Shown piece after piece: positions 25,036 through 37,756 of a DNA stretch of 64,000 nt. The translations under genes and the position numbers were made by a program. Source of the stretch: Ciborinia camelliae (Eukaryota > Ascomycota > Leotiomycetes > Helotiales > Sclerotiniaceae); NCBI GenBank assembly GCA_025890175.1, contig JANPYM010000008.1:2085650-2149649 (forward strand), written 5' to 3'. Under the pieces are notes generated by a model. It saw only the letters and a list, made by a program, of their open reading frames with translations, did not search any database and had not been told where the DNA came from. Position 1 is the stretch's first letter. Every line of letters begins with the position of its first letter.

Positions 25036-25392
25036 TTCAAGTGGAGTACGTACAGTTTCAACATTATAGCCTTTTAGCTTTCTTCCTTTCTCCTTTCCCT
25101 CTTCTCCCTTCCCTTACTTCCATCTTGCTTACTTCCATCCATCTATCTTACTTTGGTTTGGTGCTAGAGCTTAGACATCCAGATTCCATATAATACCCTA
25201 TTAGCTACATATCATTTCAGCTATTATCCCAGGCAAAAAGAGTAGTAGGTACGTACTAAGTACTATAAACCACTCCAGTACCGGTATGATCCTGATTCCT
25301 GAGTCCCGACCCATCAATAGGCAAAAAGTAAGTGGGGACCTCAGTTTCCTTCTCTCGCACTGCGCACTGCGCACTTGCCGTCTGAAAAATTG

Positions 25393-25447
25393 GTGTGCGT
25401 GTGTATGTATGTGTGTATGTGTATGTGTGTGTGTGTGTGGGTGGGTG
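25393..25447. repeat. GT-rich microsatellite
   Basis: GTGTGTATGTATG runs into an uninterrupted GT tract and then GTGGGTGG. Confidence 0.9.
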
Positions 25448-27342
25448 GCTCTTTCACTAATGTTTTGTTTTCTCCTACCGCATTCCGTTTATGGTGTCAT
25501 AAAAATCACGAAAAAAGGATGGACAAGGGAAGGTGGTGGAAGGAAGCACAAGCACAAATTTCTTTTACCTTTCCCTTTTACCGCAACAAAGATTTCTCCT
25601 TCCAATTCCGGGGAACTTGGTGAACTTTCTTCGTTCATTCATGACTAACGTTGAAGTTTCAATTTGGATGCTTGCAATCAATTCTCAGCAATCCTCATCA
25701 ATCCTCATCAATCATCAATCATCAATCATCAATCAATTGTTTTTATTGATTCTTATTTTGATATCACGTGGCGATAAGCTTTTCCTAAAATAGATTAATG
25801 CAACTGAATAAGGGGATAAGGGGACTTTTTCCTAGGATTCTAGCTTTAAAAATAGAAGATTCGATTGATCATTCGTTGATCAATCGATCAATTGATAAGG
25901 AGCTTCTCTTCGTCTGATTATTACCTACCTAGGTACCTAGAGCAGCTTTCGAGTCTGGCCGGGGAGGTCTGGAGTTCTGAATGATGAATAAGGTAATATC
26001 AGATGAAATTCCCGGCCCTCCTTTCCTCCCTCTCTCCCTCTAATTCCTAATCCCTAGGTAATATTCTGTCGTATTCCAATCTATTTGATTTCGGTTGTAC
26101 GTACTGTTCCCATTATATTATTATATTATTATATTATTATATATACCTAGTCTATATATATTGACAACTAACTAACTAACTAACTGGCTGGGCGGTTTGG
26201 TTTGGTTTGGTTTGGTCTCCGCATATCTCGGCATAGCAATTTCACGACTCACAAGCAGACAAGCCGTCAAAACATTTTCCACCACCCATTCATATACGGG
26301 TAAGTATCTATTATGTAGGGTGGCAGCTTACTTTCATTAGTTCAGTACCGTACGCCTTTTCCCAGATGTCTGAGCATGAATCATAACTCGCTTGCACTAC
26401 ACTACCTACTGTTTAGGTGCGACAGCTTACCTACCTATTACGAAGCCGTAGAATTTATCCCCCAGACAAGAAACACACCAGCTGCCCCCAGTAAAGAAGT
26501 TCGGTGGCTTCTTGACAACAGACAAATTACAGTGGACGACTTGAACATAAGACTTTGAGTTACTCCGTACAGTACGTACTATATTGTACTGTACCACTTG
26601 GCTTGGGTTTAATTCTTCATCTAAATGATGTTGTGAAATTAAAGTTACTATGTACTGGGCCTCGCCGATGATGTTAGTTGATGGCAGCCAGTGGAGACCA
26701 ACTACCCGCACCGTCGTGCCCCTTTTGGATGTTTGGTAGCACACCGTGCTTTTAAGAACTTCAACACTTTTGCCTGGAGCCAATGTAAGAGCATGAGAAT
26801 GAACATGAGCGTGAGAAAGAGCAAGAGCATGAGCCTCATGCATGAGCATGACCAGCCACCATAGACGAGAAACAAGAAACTCTACCATCCCATCTAGCAG
26901 CCTGCAGGCCACTACAGTATTGCAAATTGAATTTGTATGGTGAGGAGAGGAGTTGTCGTAAGCACATGGTTAAATTGTAGCTTTCTATTGGAATTCTTGT
27001 AAAATAAACTTCCATTCGTGTCTAGGACCGAATCTAGGTAGTCCACCATAAATAATCATACCTAGGTAGGCATCTAGCTCCTGAGTCCTGAGTCCTTATC
27101 CGGCCATTGCGAGTTCGGATGTCACACTGTGACCACAACCGTGGGTCTTATCGATAAGAACCAAGCTCCCAAGCTGCACGTGAGACCGGCGAAAGATTTC
27201 TCCGATTTTCGAAAAAGATTCAAACTCAAGCAAAGAAATATTGATCATCGAGTGATATTTCCAAGAGCAATTGCTCAAAGCACAAGGGAGCACCTAATTT
27301 TTTAGTCTCTGGGGTTGGGCGAGATATATCTCACCAGCAATA

Positions 27343-28865
27343 ATGTCAGACTCGAAAATGCCCGAAGCAGAGGTGATTCCCCCACGTACAAAGACTCATC
27401 TGCAGAGCTTGAACTGACAAGGTTTTAGAACCCAACTGCAGCTGCAAATGCAGAAGTTAAGATCGATGCAAATGCTGCTGCGAAACAGAAACCACCCAAT
27501 CCCATGTGGAAATACCTAGGATTTGGCGAAAACTTTAGACCCAAAGTTCCCTCTCGAAACTGGATGATATTCCTCTCCATCACCGGGTCTTTCACAGCAG
27601 CTGTCATCTACGACAAGAGGGAAAAGAAGAGGGCGCAAAGGAAATGGTGCAAATTGGTGGAACATATTGCGAAGGAGCCTTTGGGGGATTCTCGCACCAT
27701 GCCCAGGAAACTTACTGTTTTCTTGGAAGGACCACCCACCGATGGATTACGGGTTGCGCAAGATCATTTTAAAGAATATGTGAAGCCGATATTGGTAGCT
27801 TCGGGGTTGGATTGGGAGTTTATACAAGGGAGGAAAGAGGGAGATATTCGAGCGGAATTGGCGGAGAAAATTCGCAATGCGAGATTATCTCTAGAGGCGA
27901 GGGCTGAGGAACAGGATCCTATTTTGGCGACACGGAAAAGTGCTGGAATCAAGGAATTCGATGGGCCAAGAGGTGACATAATACTCGGACGGCATACATG
28001 GAAAGAATATATCAGGGGTGTACACGAGGGCTGGCTAGGACCATTAACCGAACCCCCCAAACCCATGGAAGATACCGCAGAAACGGCAGCTCCAACCCCA
28101 GAAGCCGAAACTCCAGTCGATTCCCTCATAGGAAATACAGTCCATGCCAGTACCAATACTGACCCCTCCAAACCCGATAATGCATCACCCACCGCAACCA
28201 CACCGACCCCCGAAGAAAAACCCGCCGAAGACAAGAATAAAAAACCATCACAACTACCCCCCTTCATCTCAACCTCAGACTACGCATCCGCAAACCTCCC
28301 CTCATCCTTACCGGCAGAACTAGACCCCTCAGCCGCAATTTCCTTCCCTCACATCCTCGGTTTCCTCAACACTCCCACCCGTCTCCGCCGTTTCCTCAAC
28401 CGTCGCCATCTCGCCGATCAAATCGGTCGCGACACCGCTGCCATTATCCTAGCTACCTATCGACCATACAACGAAGCCTCTCCCACTCCCTCTTCCTCCC
28501 CAGAATCCCCAGAATCCCCATCTCCATCTTCATCCTCACCCCCAGAAGCAGAACAAACCCTCCTCCTCCAAGAAGAAGAAAAAGAATGGCACAAATCCAT
28601 CCACACGCGCACCGCCACGGACCCCGAAAGAACATGGCTAGAACCCATCACCTTGGATCAGCGAATCGCCTCGCGAATGCGGAAAGCCGAACTAACCCCC
28701 GAAGAAGAGGAGCGGGCACAGCGCATCGTCGTTAGCGAGGAAGAAGTCGAGGGCTGGATTAAAGGGGGGCTGAGGAGCTTGGGGAGATCCGGCTTGGATT
28801 GGTTTGCGGGGGACAAGGAGAAGAAACCCTGGGAACAGGGGAATCTGGGGGATGAAAATGAATGA
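27343..28865 (+). CDS. tim54: Mitochondrial import inner membrane translocase subunit Tim54
   Basis: Two exons, 27343-27372 and 27429-28865, encode 488 residues. The short first exon adds MSDSKMPEAE; the intron has a CTGAC branch and TTTTAG acceptor. An Ala-rich N-terminus leads to NPMWKYLGFGENFRPKVPSRNW and one membrane segment at about 55-71, with a basic KREKKRAQRKW stretch after it. The Tim54 signature (RKLTVFLEGPPTDGLR, then FKEYVKPILVASGLDWE) follows at about 105-145. Tim54 is part of the TIM22 carrier translocase of the inner membrane, with the bulk in the intermembrane space. A Pro/Ser/Thr/Glu-rich insertion at about 200-260 and a Ser/Pro run near 345-365 look disordered and lineage-specific. 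Confidence 0.93.
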
Positions 28866-30110
28866 TTGGATTGGATTTCATTTCATTGGATTGGATTGGA
28901 TTTGGAGACTAGTGGTGCAGGATGTAGGATGTAGGATTATGAAGATGTAGATGGATGGATAAATGGATGGGCGACGCATGCATTCATGCATGCATAGATG
29001 GCAAGCCAATTGTACAGCAAACAAACACAGGAACCCCTCCCTCTCCGTACCTACCTATTCAACGGGTACCTGCGCCCCGGCCCGGCCCACTAGGTGCGCA
29101 CTCTACTGTGTTGTATCATATCATACCTAGGTATCATATCGTATCATATCCTATTGTAAACTCTAAAATAATACTCATTCTATCCTATTCTATCCTATTC
29201 TATCTCATGCCATGCCATCCCATGCTCCTCAATTCAAATCAAAAGTCTGTCAAAGTCTATCAAAAGTCTGTCAAAACAAATGAAAATATAGATAGGTATA
29301 TACATACAAACATATAAACAAACAAACAAGTCTCCTCTTTCACAATTTCACAATTTCACATTCACATTCACATTTATTTCCATAGATCCCCAGATAGATC
29401 CCCAGATAGATAGGGAGGTAGATAGGCACCTTAATTATCCATTTCTTTTCTTCTTCTTTTTTCTCTACATACATAGCCTATGTACATACATAGGTACATA
29501 CGTCCACCGAATATTCGATTCGATTCGATTCAATCGATTCCATGCATACCTAGGTTAGGTACATACATACATAGTAGATATCCCCGATCCCAAATCCCAG
29601 ATCCCACATCCCAAATCTGTGTCATGTACGATATGGTATGGTATGGTACGAAATGGCAGAAGAGAAGAGATCAGACTAGATCAGATCAGACCAGACCAGA
29701 CCAGACTTACCTAACTAAGGTAAGTAAGCCCTGGAGGTATTGGTATTGGTATTGGTATACCCACCTATCCATCCATCCATGCATCTATGCATCTATGCAT
29801 ATCCCATCCAATTTATCCCCTTTCCTTTCCCCCCCTTCCCCTCTCCCCTTCCAACCCTTCACCCATCCATCCCATGCCCAAGATGAAAGGAGATCCATAT
29901 CAAGCAATGCAATGCCATAAAATGCCATACCAGCCAAGCCAAGCTCCCCATCCCCATCACAAAAGCTATCTTCATCAGGATGCAGGAAAAGGCAAGCAAG
30001 CACAGGCAGCCATATCGTCAAAAAAAAAAAAGAAAAAGAAGCCTTGCACAACCTAGAGGTATATAGAGAAACTTTTGTACCAAATAAATCTCTCTCGTCC
30101 ATCCTCGCCC
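28866..30110. other. Intergenic region with simple repeats
   Basis: Between convergent Tim54 and NAA15, so it contains both 3' flanks. It holds TTGGA words, TATCATA and CTATTC tracts, a CCAGA array (about 29680-29706), GTATTG copies (29735-29757) and CATC tracts. No gene is supported. Confidence 0.65.
29655..29760. repeat. CAGAC and TATTGG short tandem repeats
   Basis: GATCAGA/CCAGA copies followed by four TATTGG copies. A CCAGA array of the same unit is at 22492-22516. Confidence 0.8.
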
Positions 30111-32443
30111 TTACAACTTCGCAAACTCCTCCTTGATGACCTCGACAACCTTAGGTTCCACACCTTCAAGCTCGCCATCAACAACCTTCGTAAAGCGCTC
30201 CTTTTGTTCCTTCACACTTGAGTTTTCGGCGTCAAGAGCCGAGGCCGCAATGAGACATTTGAGCGCGAGGAGGTACTTCTCTGTTTTCATATAGATTAGT
30301 AATTTCTCATCTATAATGAAATGAATTTAGTTTGAGAGGGAGAGAGCACAAAACTTACTTCTACGCATAAACACCTCGAACCCAAGAATTTGCGCCTCAA
30401 TATTCTTAGGACTGAATTGAAGTAACGGAGTCAAGAACTTCATAGCATCCGCCAGCGGTTCCGTTGTTGCCGCCAATTTCTCCCCATTAGGATCATCATC
30501 TTTCTTCTTTAATTCTCCATCTTGATCTTTAACCGGCTTATTTGGTTCACTTTTCTTAGCCAGCGCTTCCTTTTCAAGGCGCTCAGCTTCCTTTCTGGCC
30601 TTCTTCGCTGCCTTTTTGCGTTCGAGAGCATCTTCTTGGGTTTCGTCCGCATTTCCATTGACGCCATTGGAAACTGGTTTGTCGTGTAGAGATAGGTAGA
30701 CTTTGACTGCTGAAAGGGCTGCTCGGCTATAAAAGGGGTGTTCTCTGATTTTATCCTCCCACCTCATCATATCTACGTAGGCTCTAATTTGGCCTTTACG
30801 CAAGAAGAAAGAATGGAAATCAAATTGATCTTCATACCAAACATCAAAAATGTTATACACTGCTGTGAATCGCTTGAGAGCTAAACCAATTTTGTTTTGG
30901 CGAGCATAAGACTCTCCATCTTCTGTCAGAAACCAGACGCATTGCATATCATGAAGATCTGCCAGTGGTCCCCCAACAGTCTCAGCTCTCGTAAACATAC
31001 CCATAGTCTTCAGAGCGTTGTCATTTTCATCATTTCTGAGTTGATATTTGGCGGCCTTTGTGTTGATGTGACGATCCCTAGTATCGAGACTACGAGCTTC
31101 CTCCATGGCCTCAGAAGCCTTTTGGGTATTTCCTTGATGCTTAAATATGCGTGCCTTTGTCATGTGGAAGTCTACGCTCTTGGGTTCTAACTCGAGAGCC
31201 TTTTCAATGTACTCCAAAGCTTTGTCGAGGTCGCGGCTCAAATAGTAGTTGTAGTGTTGTGCGAGGAAGTAGTAAGCGGAGGAATTGCCCTTGGATGTAT
31301 CGCCATTTCTTTTTGGCTCCGAACTTTCTTCACTCTTTCCACTCTCAATATATTGCTGGACAACAGATGGTAAAATTTCCTTTTTGGAGGCATTGGCGTA
31401 CAGATGCTTCAGATTTGCGAATGTAGATGGTACCCCCTTATCCAACATACGGTGAATATATTTGTCTGCGACCTCCCTAAACTCCTCGCCCTCTAAGAAA
31501 TCCAACGGTAATCGGCGCGCAGCGTCACATCGTGGGTATTTCTCGGCATATTCATCGTAAACAGACTTCCGAGCCTTTAAATCAGTTGGATCGATCTCCA
31601 AAGCCTGAATCAAGGAATCATAGTAGATCTTGTATTCCTGGTTGCGGTCCACCAACGCACGATATGCCTTTACAGCTTCCTCTTTTCGTCCAAGCTCGAA
31701 TAAGTATTTTGCTTTTAGCTCCATCACAGCCAGTCGGTCAAGATTATATTTTCCATCCGATTCGAGATGTTCCAAAGCTCTCTTAATGTCACCCTGTTCT
31801 GCGATCAACGAATTTTTGTACATAATAGCTTCCGAGTTCTCGAAATCGACTTTGGAGGGTGGATTCTTCAATGTTTCCTCGTAGGTGGTCAAAACCTGTT
31901 CCGCTTCTGCCAATTCGCCATTGAGATGAAGTGCCACGGCTAACGCAGTCCAGCTTTGTCGAATACCAGATCTAGCAGCTAGCATAGCTCTGCGACTGAC
32001 AAGATAACCTGGGTAATCGCGCATTTGTACTTGTAGAAGTGCCAAATCTCTCTGGATCTGTTGCGAGTCTGGTTCTAATTTCAGGGCAAATTTATATGCT
32101 TTGATAGCTTCCTCGAAATTTTTGGCGGCGCGGTATAGAAGCCCGTAAACATGCCAGCAGACGTGTGATTTGAAGTCGCATTGGAGGGCCACTTTCGCAA
32201 GCGCGAAAGCTTCTTCGGATTTCCCCTGAGAGTTTAGAATCAAAGCTTTCATGGCCAAAGTATCTCCATGTTTGGGGTTCTTTTTCAGAATTTGGTCGGC
32301 AGCTTTCAGACCTGTAGATTGTAAGTCAAGGCCTCTGTAGATGTTGATTTATGTAGCTCACCCTTCTTATACTGCTTGTCTTCATAATTTCTGACTACAG
32401 TCCTAAAGAGTGATGACTCTTTCGAAGATAAAGGTTGAGGCAT
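30111..32443 (-). CDS. NAA15: N-terminal acetyltransferase A auxiliary subunit (NAA15/Nat1)
   Basis: Three exons on the minus strand: 32443-32362, 32311-30359 and 30310-30111, giving 744 residues. The protein is an almost continuous array of TPR-like helix pairs, beginning MPQPLSSKESSLFRTVVRNY and including segments such as EEAIKAYKFALKLEPDSQQI. A Lys/Glu-rich coiled stretch at about 570-625 (KKAAKKARKEAERLEKEALA) is typical of the C-terminal third of NAA15. The subunit wraps the catalytic Naa10 and anchors NatA at the ribosome exit tunnel, so that N-termini are acetylated co-translationally. Length matches fungal homologs. Confidence 0.94.
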
Positions 32444-33211
32444 AGCTTCTCAATTGAGTCTACCAGAAAAGATATTCAACAGCGTGGGGGGATTAAAGAT
32501 TGTGATTCTGATGTCAAGATTCACAGAGCTTCAAAATACTTCTGTTGAGGGTGTATCAAAGGCCTCAAAAATGATTGACAAGTCTGATACAACGTGTTTT
32601 TGATTCACAGGTGGGAAGTTTCCTGCTTTGGTGGAAAGTTGTCAAAAGCTGTGTTGGTTTGGAGGGGTTGTGTTTTAATAATAAGTTAACTGCAGGCCTG
32701 GGTGGACTGGACTTTCGAGGTTACAGCCTTACAGGTTACTATGGTGGAAAGTTCCGATGATTTGCCGGTTGAAATATATATATCTGCTTTCAGATATGTT
32801 GTGCTATCATTTCATCACCAGAATGGTAACAAGATAGATTGCTTGTGTAATGTAATGCAAGTCTAATTAATTGCTTTCTCTATTTGATGTTTGGGTTACA
32901 ATCAGAAGTTGTCTAGGGTTGAAGTATCTCACAAACTTTTTGACTTCTTTCCAAGCCGTAGGTAGCCCAAGGTACTTTGCTGCTGTGTTCAATACGTAGG
33001 TACCTAATGAAAGGTGTGCATGTTTTTCCATATGTTACATTTCACTTGGTGGAGTTGATCGTTTATCTATTACCTTTTTGTACAGTTTCTCTGCCTTGTC
33101 CATTCATGATAGCCATCTAAGGCTCTGTATATAATCTGCCAGCTCCATCAAAGAACTCCCGCTTTTTATGCAACCATACATACATTTACACACTCATGCA
33201 CATTACCCATC
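32444..33211. other. Intergenic region
   Basis: The left part is the promoter and leader of NAA15 (minus); the right part is the 3' flank of the MIX23 gene (minus). AT-rich, with one TACGTAGGTACCTA word near 32995. Nothing else is recognised. Confidence 0.6.
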
Positions 33212-33852
33212 TCATTGGCTCTTTCCCACAGTCTTCCTCCACTGATCAAGAGCTTCTTCCCATTCCTCCGTATCCCCTCCACATCTTTCCCTCACTAGTC
33301 CCCAACTCCTCGCCCTTATAATATTCTCCACCCCTCTTTCCTGTCTCACAATAGCAGCCAACCTCTCCGTTCGCGCTTCTTTCGGGAAGAATCTCGCCGA
33401 ATAAGGATCCAACCTCTCATCTACAACCCTTTCCTTATCCCTCGCACCCTCAACTTGTCTCTGTAACAAATCCGGATCATCTGGGTCAGGACTCGTAGCA
33501 ACCGAAGCACAATAATTCAGCACGTCAGATCTCGCCTGCCACGAGGAGAATAGAACTGAGTCCTTGAACCGTTGACATGCAGTGGCAGATATCTGTCTTG
33601 AGTGAGGTGGTCGAGGGTTGCGGGTGGAGGTAGATGAGGGGTCAAAACCTTCGGTCGACGGTGTTACGAGCGCATTGAGATTTTGCGTTATACTATCGTC
33701 TATTGATGCGCGAGATATACGAAGGAAATCTATAAATTATCAGTCCTAGTAATATATATCGTTCGAATAGACAATGAAATACCTCTTAGCGCAACCGTTG
33801 AGAAACAAAACTGGGGAGTCAATGCTCGTGGTGCTGGGGCAGGTTCCTCCAT
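33212..33852 (-). CDS. mix23: MIX23 family protein (caffeine-induced death protein 2)
   Basis: Two exons, 33852-33783 and 33729-33212, encode 195 residues. Family hallmarks are the N-terminal LTPQFCFSTVALRDFLRISR block, SIDDSITQNLNAL, the CQRFKDSVLFSSWQARSDVL segment, and the C-terminal VVDERLDPYSARFFP and ERGVENIIRARSWGLVRERC blocks. The family (S. pombe Cid2, human CCDC58/MIX23) has been linked in yeast to protein import in the mitochondrial intermembrane space. Cysteines at about residues 16, 74, 96 and 173 could be structural. It is transcribed away from the SAM carrier, with 323 bases between the start codons. Confidence 0.85.
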
Positions 33853-34175
33853 TGCCTTCCGAGGAGCTATCTTTTTAACCTCAGCTCGTGAGGTTGCTGA
33901 CCAAAACCAGTTCGCCAGTGTGAAGATGATTCGACTTGTTATAATTTTATTGTATTAGGTTTATGCGTACTATCAAATTTGCTTGCCCAATTGCTGAGTG
34001 GCCAAAAGAAGTTGAGACGAGCTTGATTTTCTTTCTTTTGATTACAATACAGATACGTATCTTAGCGTCCGCGTCCGATAAAGCTCCCATCTATGACGAT
34101 GGTTGGAGGGGCCAAATCTGATCCCTTTCCACCATTTCTTATTGACGTCCTTTTCTTTCTTCATTATGATTTCAG
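33853..34175. promoter_or_regulatory. Shared divergent promoter, MIX23 and SAM carrier
   Basis: 323 bases separate the two start codons, so both promoters must lie in or overlap this segment. It contains a GCGTCCGCGTCCGATAA stretch and a CT-rich tract (CTTTTCTTTCTTC) just before the plus-strand start. No site was matched to a known factor. Confidence 0.6.
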
Positions 34176-35500
34176 ATGTCGAACTCACATACCGATATTC
34201 TTCTTGTAAGTTGGTATAATTCTAAAAGTTTTGTAATAGCAATACCAAAAGCAAGCAAGTGTTGCGCCAGGAAGGCTGCCCCTCAATGAAGCTCCTGATA
34301 AGCTCCCGGTGAGCTAGAACAAGAACCGCCAATAATGAGATTGGTGCACAGGATCTTGAAGCTATCAATTTTGAGTTTGATGGGCGGCACGGCACTGGAG
34401 TTTTTGTTTTATAGAAAGTCTTTGCTTTTAAATATGACTAGTTTTGTTAATAAATTATCACGTTTCTAACAAGACCTCACAGGCGGGAGCGTTTGCTGCC
34501 GTAGCTGTCGACCTTCTTGTATACCCTCTGGATACCCTTAAGACCCGATTTCAAAGTCCGAATTATAAAAAGATATACTATGATGCATCCAAAGAGGCCA
34601 TCAATCGAAGTGTACTATTTCGAGGTTTATACCAAGGAGTTGGACCTGTGATTTTGGTGACAATCCCATCATGTATAATCCCCTCCACCGAAAGATCTAA
34701 CACATTGTTAACATCCCGTAGCAGGAGCGTTTTTCACAACATATGAAGGAATAAAATCCCTTCTTACCAAGGCGAATACAAGCTTCAGTAGAGACAAGAC
34801 TCCACTCATACCCCAGCCTTTTGTTCACAGTACAGCATCGGCAGTAGCAGAACTTGTATCGTGCTTTATTCTCACTCCTGCGGAGGTATTGAAACAGAAT
34901 GCACAGATGATCCGTCGCCCAGCCCACTCATCAACATCTGGAGCTTCCGTGACAATTCAGGCACTGAAGCAATTTAAAAGACCTTCGCAATTATTCACAG
35001 GATATACCGCGTTGGCTGCTCGAAACTTACCGTTTACCGCAATGCAATTCCCTATGTTTGAACACATGAAAGAGTCACTCAACAACTATAGGAGGCAGAA
35101 TAGAACGATGACTGGTTCAATGCTCGAAACAGCAACGATAACAGCTGTGAGCGCTGGAAGTGCTGGGTCTATTGCAGCCATAATTACAACTCCAGTCGAT
35201 GTAGTGAAGACTCGGATTATGCTCGCAGCATCAGGTGAGAATTCCGAAAGCGAGGCAAAAAAGAAGGTAGACGAAGCCAAGAAAAAGGGTCAATCTCTCG
35301 AAAAGCTTGGTGGAAAGAAAAAAGGCAGTCTTATTGTTGCCCGAGAAGTGATTGTGGAGGCTGGGGTAAAAGGCTTGTTTAGAGGTGCCCTTTTGAGATC
35401 GGTCTGGACAGCATTGGGTAGCGGTCTTTATCTAGGAGTTTATGAAAGTGGAAGGGTCTGGCTGGGCGATCGACGAGAGGGTAAAAATGGAGATGAATAA
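34176..35500 (+). CDS. Mitochondrial S-adenosylmethionine carrier (Pet8/SLC25A26 type)
   Basis: Three exons, 34176-34205, 34483-34672 and 34722-35500, encode 332 residues. The first exon supplies only MSNSHTDILL; the 277-base first intron is long for this window. Three mitochondrial-carrier repeats are visible through their signature turns PLDTLKTRF, PAEVLKQNAQ and PVDVVKTRI, which is the set seen in S-adenosylmethionine carriers. Such carriers exchange cytosolic SAM for matrix S-adenosylhomocysteine across the inner membrane. A Lys/Glu-rich insertion of about 35 residues (SESEAKKKVDEAKKKGQSLE region) enlarges the matrix loop of the third repeat, as happens in fungal members. It lacks the usual residues before the first helix, so the exact start could be slightly different. 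Confidence 0.85.
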
Positions 35501-36898
35501 TCCGGGGATGGCGGTCCCATCGCATCTTCAATACCACCAGAGTCCTCAGTAGGGCCCTGCGTGTATATTGTAGGTTAGTTAGAGAGAGAATGAGACAAAA
35601 CGCTTACTCCCAATGTTATTTTGTACTTGATTGAACAGTTAGAATTCTTGCGGTCAACAGGCTTGCGTCTTTCTTTATGCGCAATTTCAACATCTTACTC
35701 ATAATCAAACTCATCCGATTTCGCAACTCAATGATCGAACCCCAACTGGTTCGATCGAATGTCCAAGTATCAACGAAGATGATGGCCATTAAGCCCGTGA
35801 GCCGTATTCCTGATAGCGCTAGTGAATGTCGGAAAAGAATGGGAAATACCTAGACCTAGACCAGAAACAGACGTAGACTTTTGAGCTGGGAATACTGGGA
35901 AAAGAAATAGATTCCTTCTAGACTGCTGGCATGGATATTGATCGGATGCATAGCTCACTCTAGATTTCAACCATACGGAGGAATGCTGGAGACGCTGGAA
36001 CGAAAGCACATGACATAAACAGTTTATTTCGATCATACAGATACAGATATCCGAATATGTCTTCATCTTATCGCCCATGAGAAGCTCGATGTTGGATTCG
36101 AAGTGATTGAAGACAGTGTCAGTGGAACGTGGAAGAAAGACGAAGCACCCTACCCCTATCATTTTCTCATGTTCTACGTTGGTCAGGTCAGTAAACAAAT
36201 TTGAGTGATTCTTGGAGATTCAAATTTTTTCCATCCACCTGAAAACAGAATCAGCAGATATATCTTAACGCAAGGTATCCAAGCCAAGGTACTGAAGATT
36301 GGTCAACGCCAACCGGTAGATTGCTATGAGGTGCGGTTACAATTCACCGCCTCGGTGTCATTGCGTCAGGCTATTCATATTGGTACAATACTGTTTGATA
36401 TACATGAGGTTCCAAAAATAAGTTCATATAAAATGCCATGAGGTCTTTGATGCTCGGGCATAACCCCAATATATCTTTGTTCCGCGCAAGGCTATTTTTG
36501 AGTTGAGGATTTACAATCAAAACAAAGAAAGGCGTGATCATCTTCAATACCCGAGAATGGCGCAATAGGTACCGAATTTCGTACCATTTTGAGTCCCGAG
36601 GTCATTTAATATCTGGATCCCCCGCAATGTTGTCGGAAATGAATTGTTACCGATGAATCGAAACATGTCGTGGTATCTGTTTGGGCAATTGCGTCCTGGA
36701 CGCTCCTTCCTGGATTCGTCCTTCCCTTCCAATTCTTATATGTTTGACTTTCCAGTGGGTTCGTTCCAGTTAAGTCTTGATGATATCAAAATTGCCCCGT
36801 TTCTCCAGTCCCCAAAAAACATCTTACAATATTATTTCTTTCTCCTGCACAGTTTCCTAAAGTCGATCAGACCTGAAGTATCAATACTTTCGTATATC
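35501..36898. other. Intergenic region, possible gene relics
   Basis: About 1.4 kb. Two moderately protein-like frames occur (35770-36198 minus, 36205-36441 plus) but neither has a recognised domain nor obvious splice partners. The right end is the promoter of the gene at 36899 and contains a CT-rich leader (TTTCTTTCTCCTGC). Confidence 0.5.
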
Positions 36899-37756
36899 AT
36901 GGCTGCCGTTACATCTCCTACTCTACCATTCAAGGATTTGGAACACCACGAAGTTTCCAATGCACTCGAATCTTCAGTCAATTTTCAAATTCCCTTTTCG
37001 ACCACTAAGAACGATAGCTCGAGTGAGGATAGATACCTGGTGGTCAGTCCATATGATGAGAAACCTCATCTATTAGATCTCCAGACCTTGGATAAACCAA
37101 ACCAATTGCTTGCTAGAGCTCTTGTTGGATTGAAATGCTTGAGAGAAGATTATGCAACTGCGCCATACATCGAGACTTTCAACGTATGCTATTCAACATC
37201 CCAGCATCCCAACAAAATATGAAAAATGAAGGTTCACTGACAGACTTCTTTAGTGGCAAGAAATTATAGACTCTCTTCGAAAGCTAGCAAAAACTTCCCA
37301 TCACACCTGGGAAGAGGAATCCTTCTATATTGTTGTCTTTAGATCTCAAGTCCCACCTGAAACTGTCGCCCATTACTCTGATCTTGGTGTTCTCGACAAA
37401 GCTGCTCACGCTGAGGCGACCGAAAGTGGAGGATTTCTCAAGTAAGTATAAGAAGTCGAAATACATAGCAAATAACTGATAGTCTCTAGATACTGGTTTG
37501 GAGTACCTGACGAGAACGGACGGAATCTCGCAACTTGTGTTTGGCGTAGTTCTCGGGATGCTAAAATTGGTAGCGTGGGCCCGAAACATCGTGTTGCGGC
37601 CAACGCTGCCAGACACATGTATACGGAGTGGAAAAGTGAGATCATTTCTTATGATGTTCCTCTAACAAATACTAATAGAATCTTGTAGTTGAACGTTTAA
37701 GACTCCTCGTGAAGAACGATATCGAAGGATGGGAGATCGAACAATGGGTCGACTAG
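36899..37756 (+). CDS. Conserved fungal protein, UPF0643-like
   Basis: Four exons, 36899-37183, 37254-37441, 37490-37635 and 37689-37756, give 228 residues with all phases matching. The C-terminal half carries YWFGVPDENGRNLATCVWRS, then a segment ending in AARHMYTEWK and VERLRLLVKNDIEGWEIEQW. I associate this layout with the uncharacterised UPF0643 family of fungi, from memory only. The N-terminus is polar and the middle (EEESFYIVVFRSQVPPET) is probably a beta-rich core. No catalytic residues are evident and function is unknown. Confidence 0.75.

Larger units (their letters stand above)
23297..27342. other. Long intergenic region, no supported gene
   Basis: About 4 kb. The NHP6 promoter and probable 5' leader occupy the left end. 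Beyond about 24.2 kb it is simple-repeat DNA with a 46-base tandem duplication, GTGT, ATC and TTA tracts and several palindromic ACCTAGGTA words. Frames such as 26427-26912 (minus) lack recognisable features and I do not call them. Confidence 0.6.

Noticed and set aside
26427..26912. 161-codon minus frame
   Set aside because: No recognisable domain, a repeat-derived Ala/His/Ser stretch, and no ATG context or neighbouring exons to support it.
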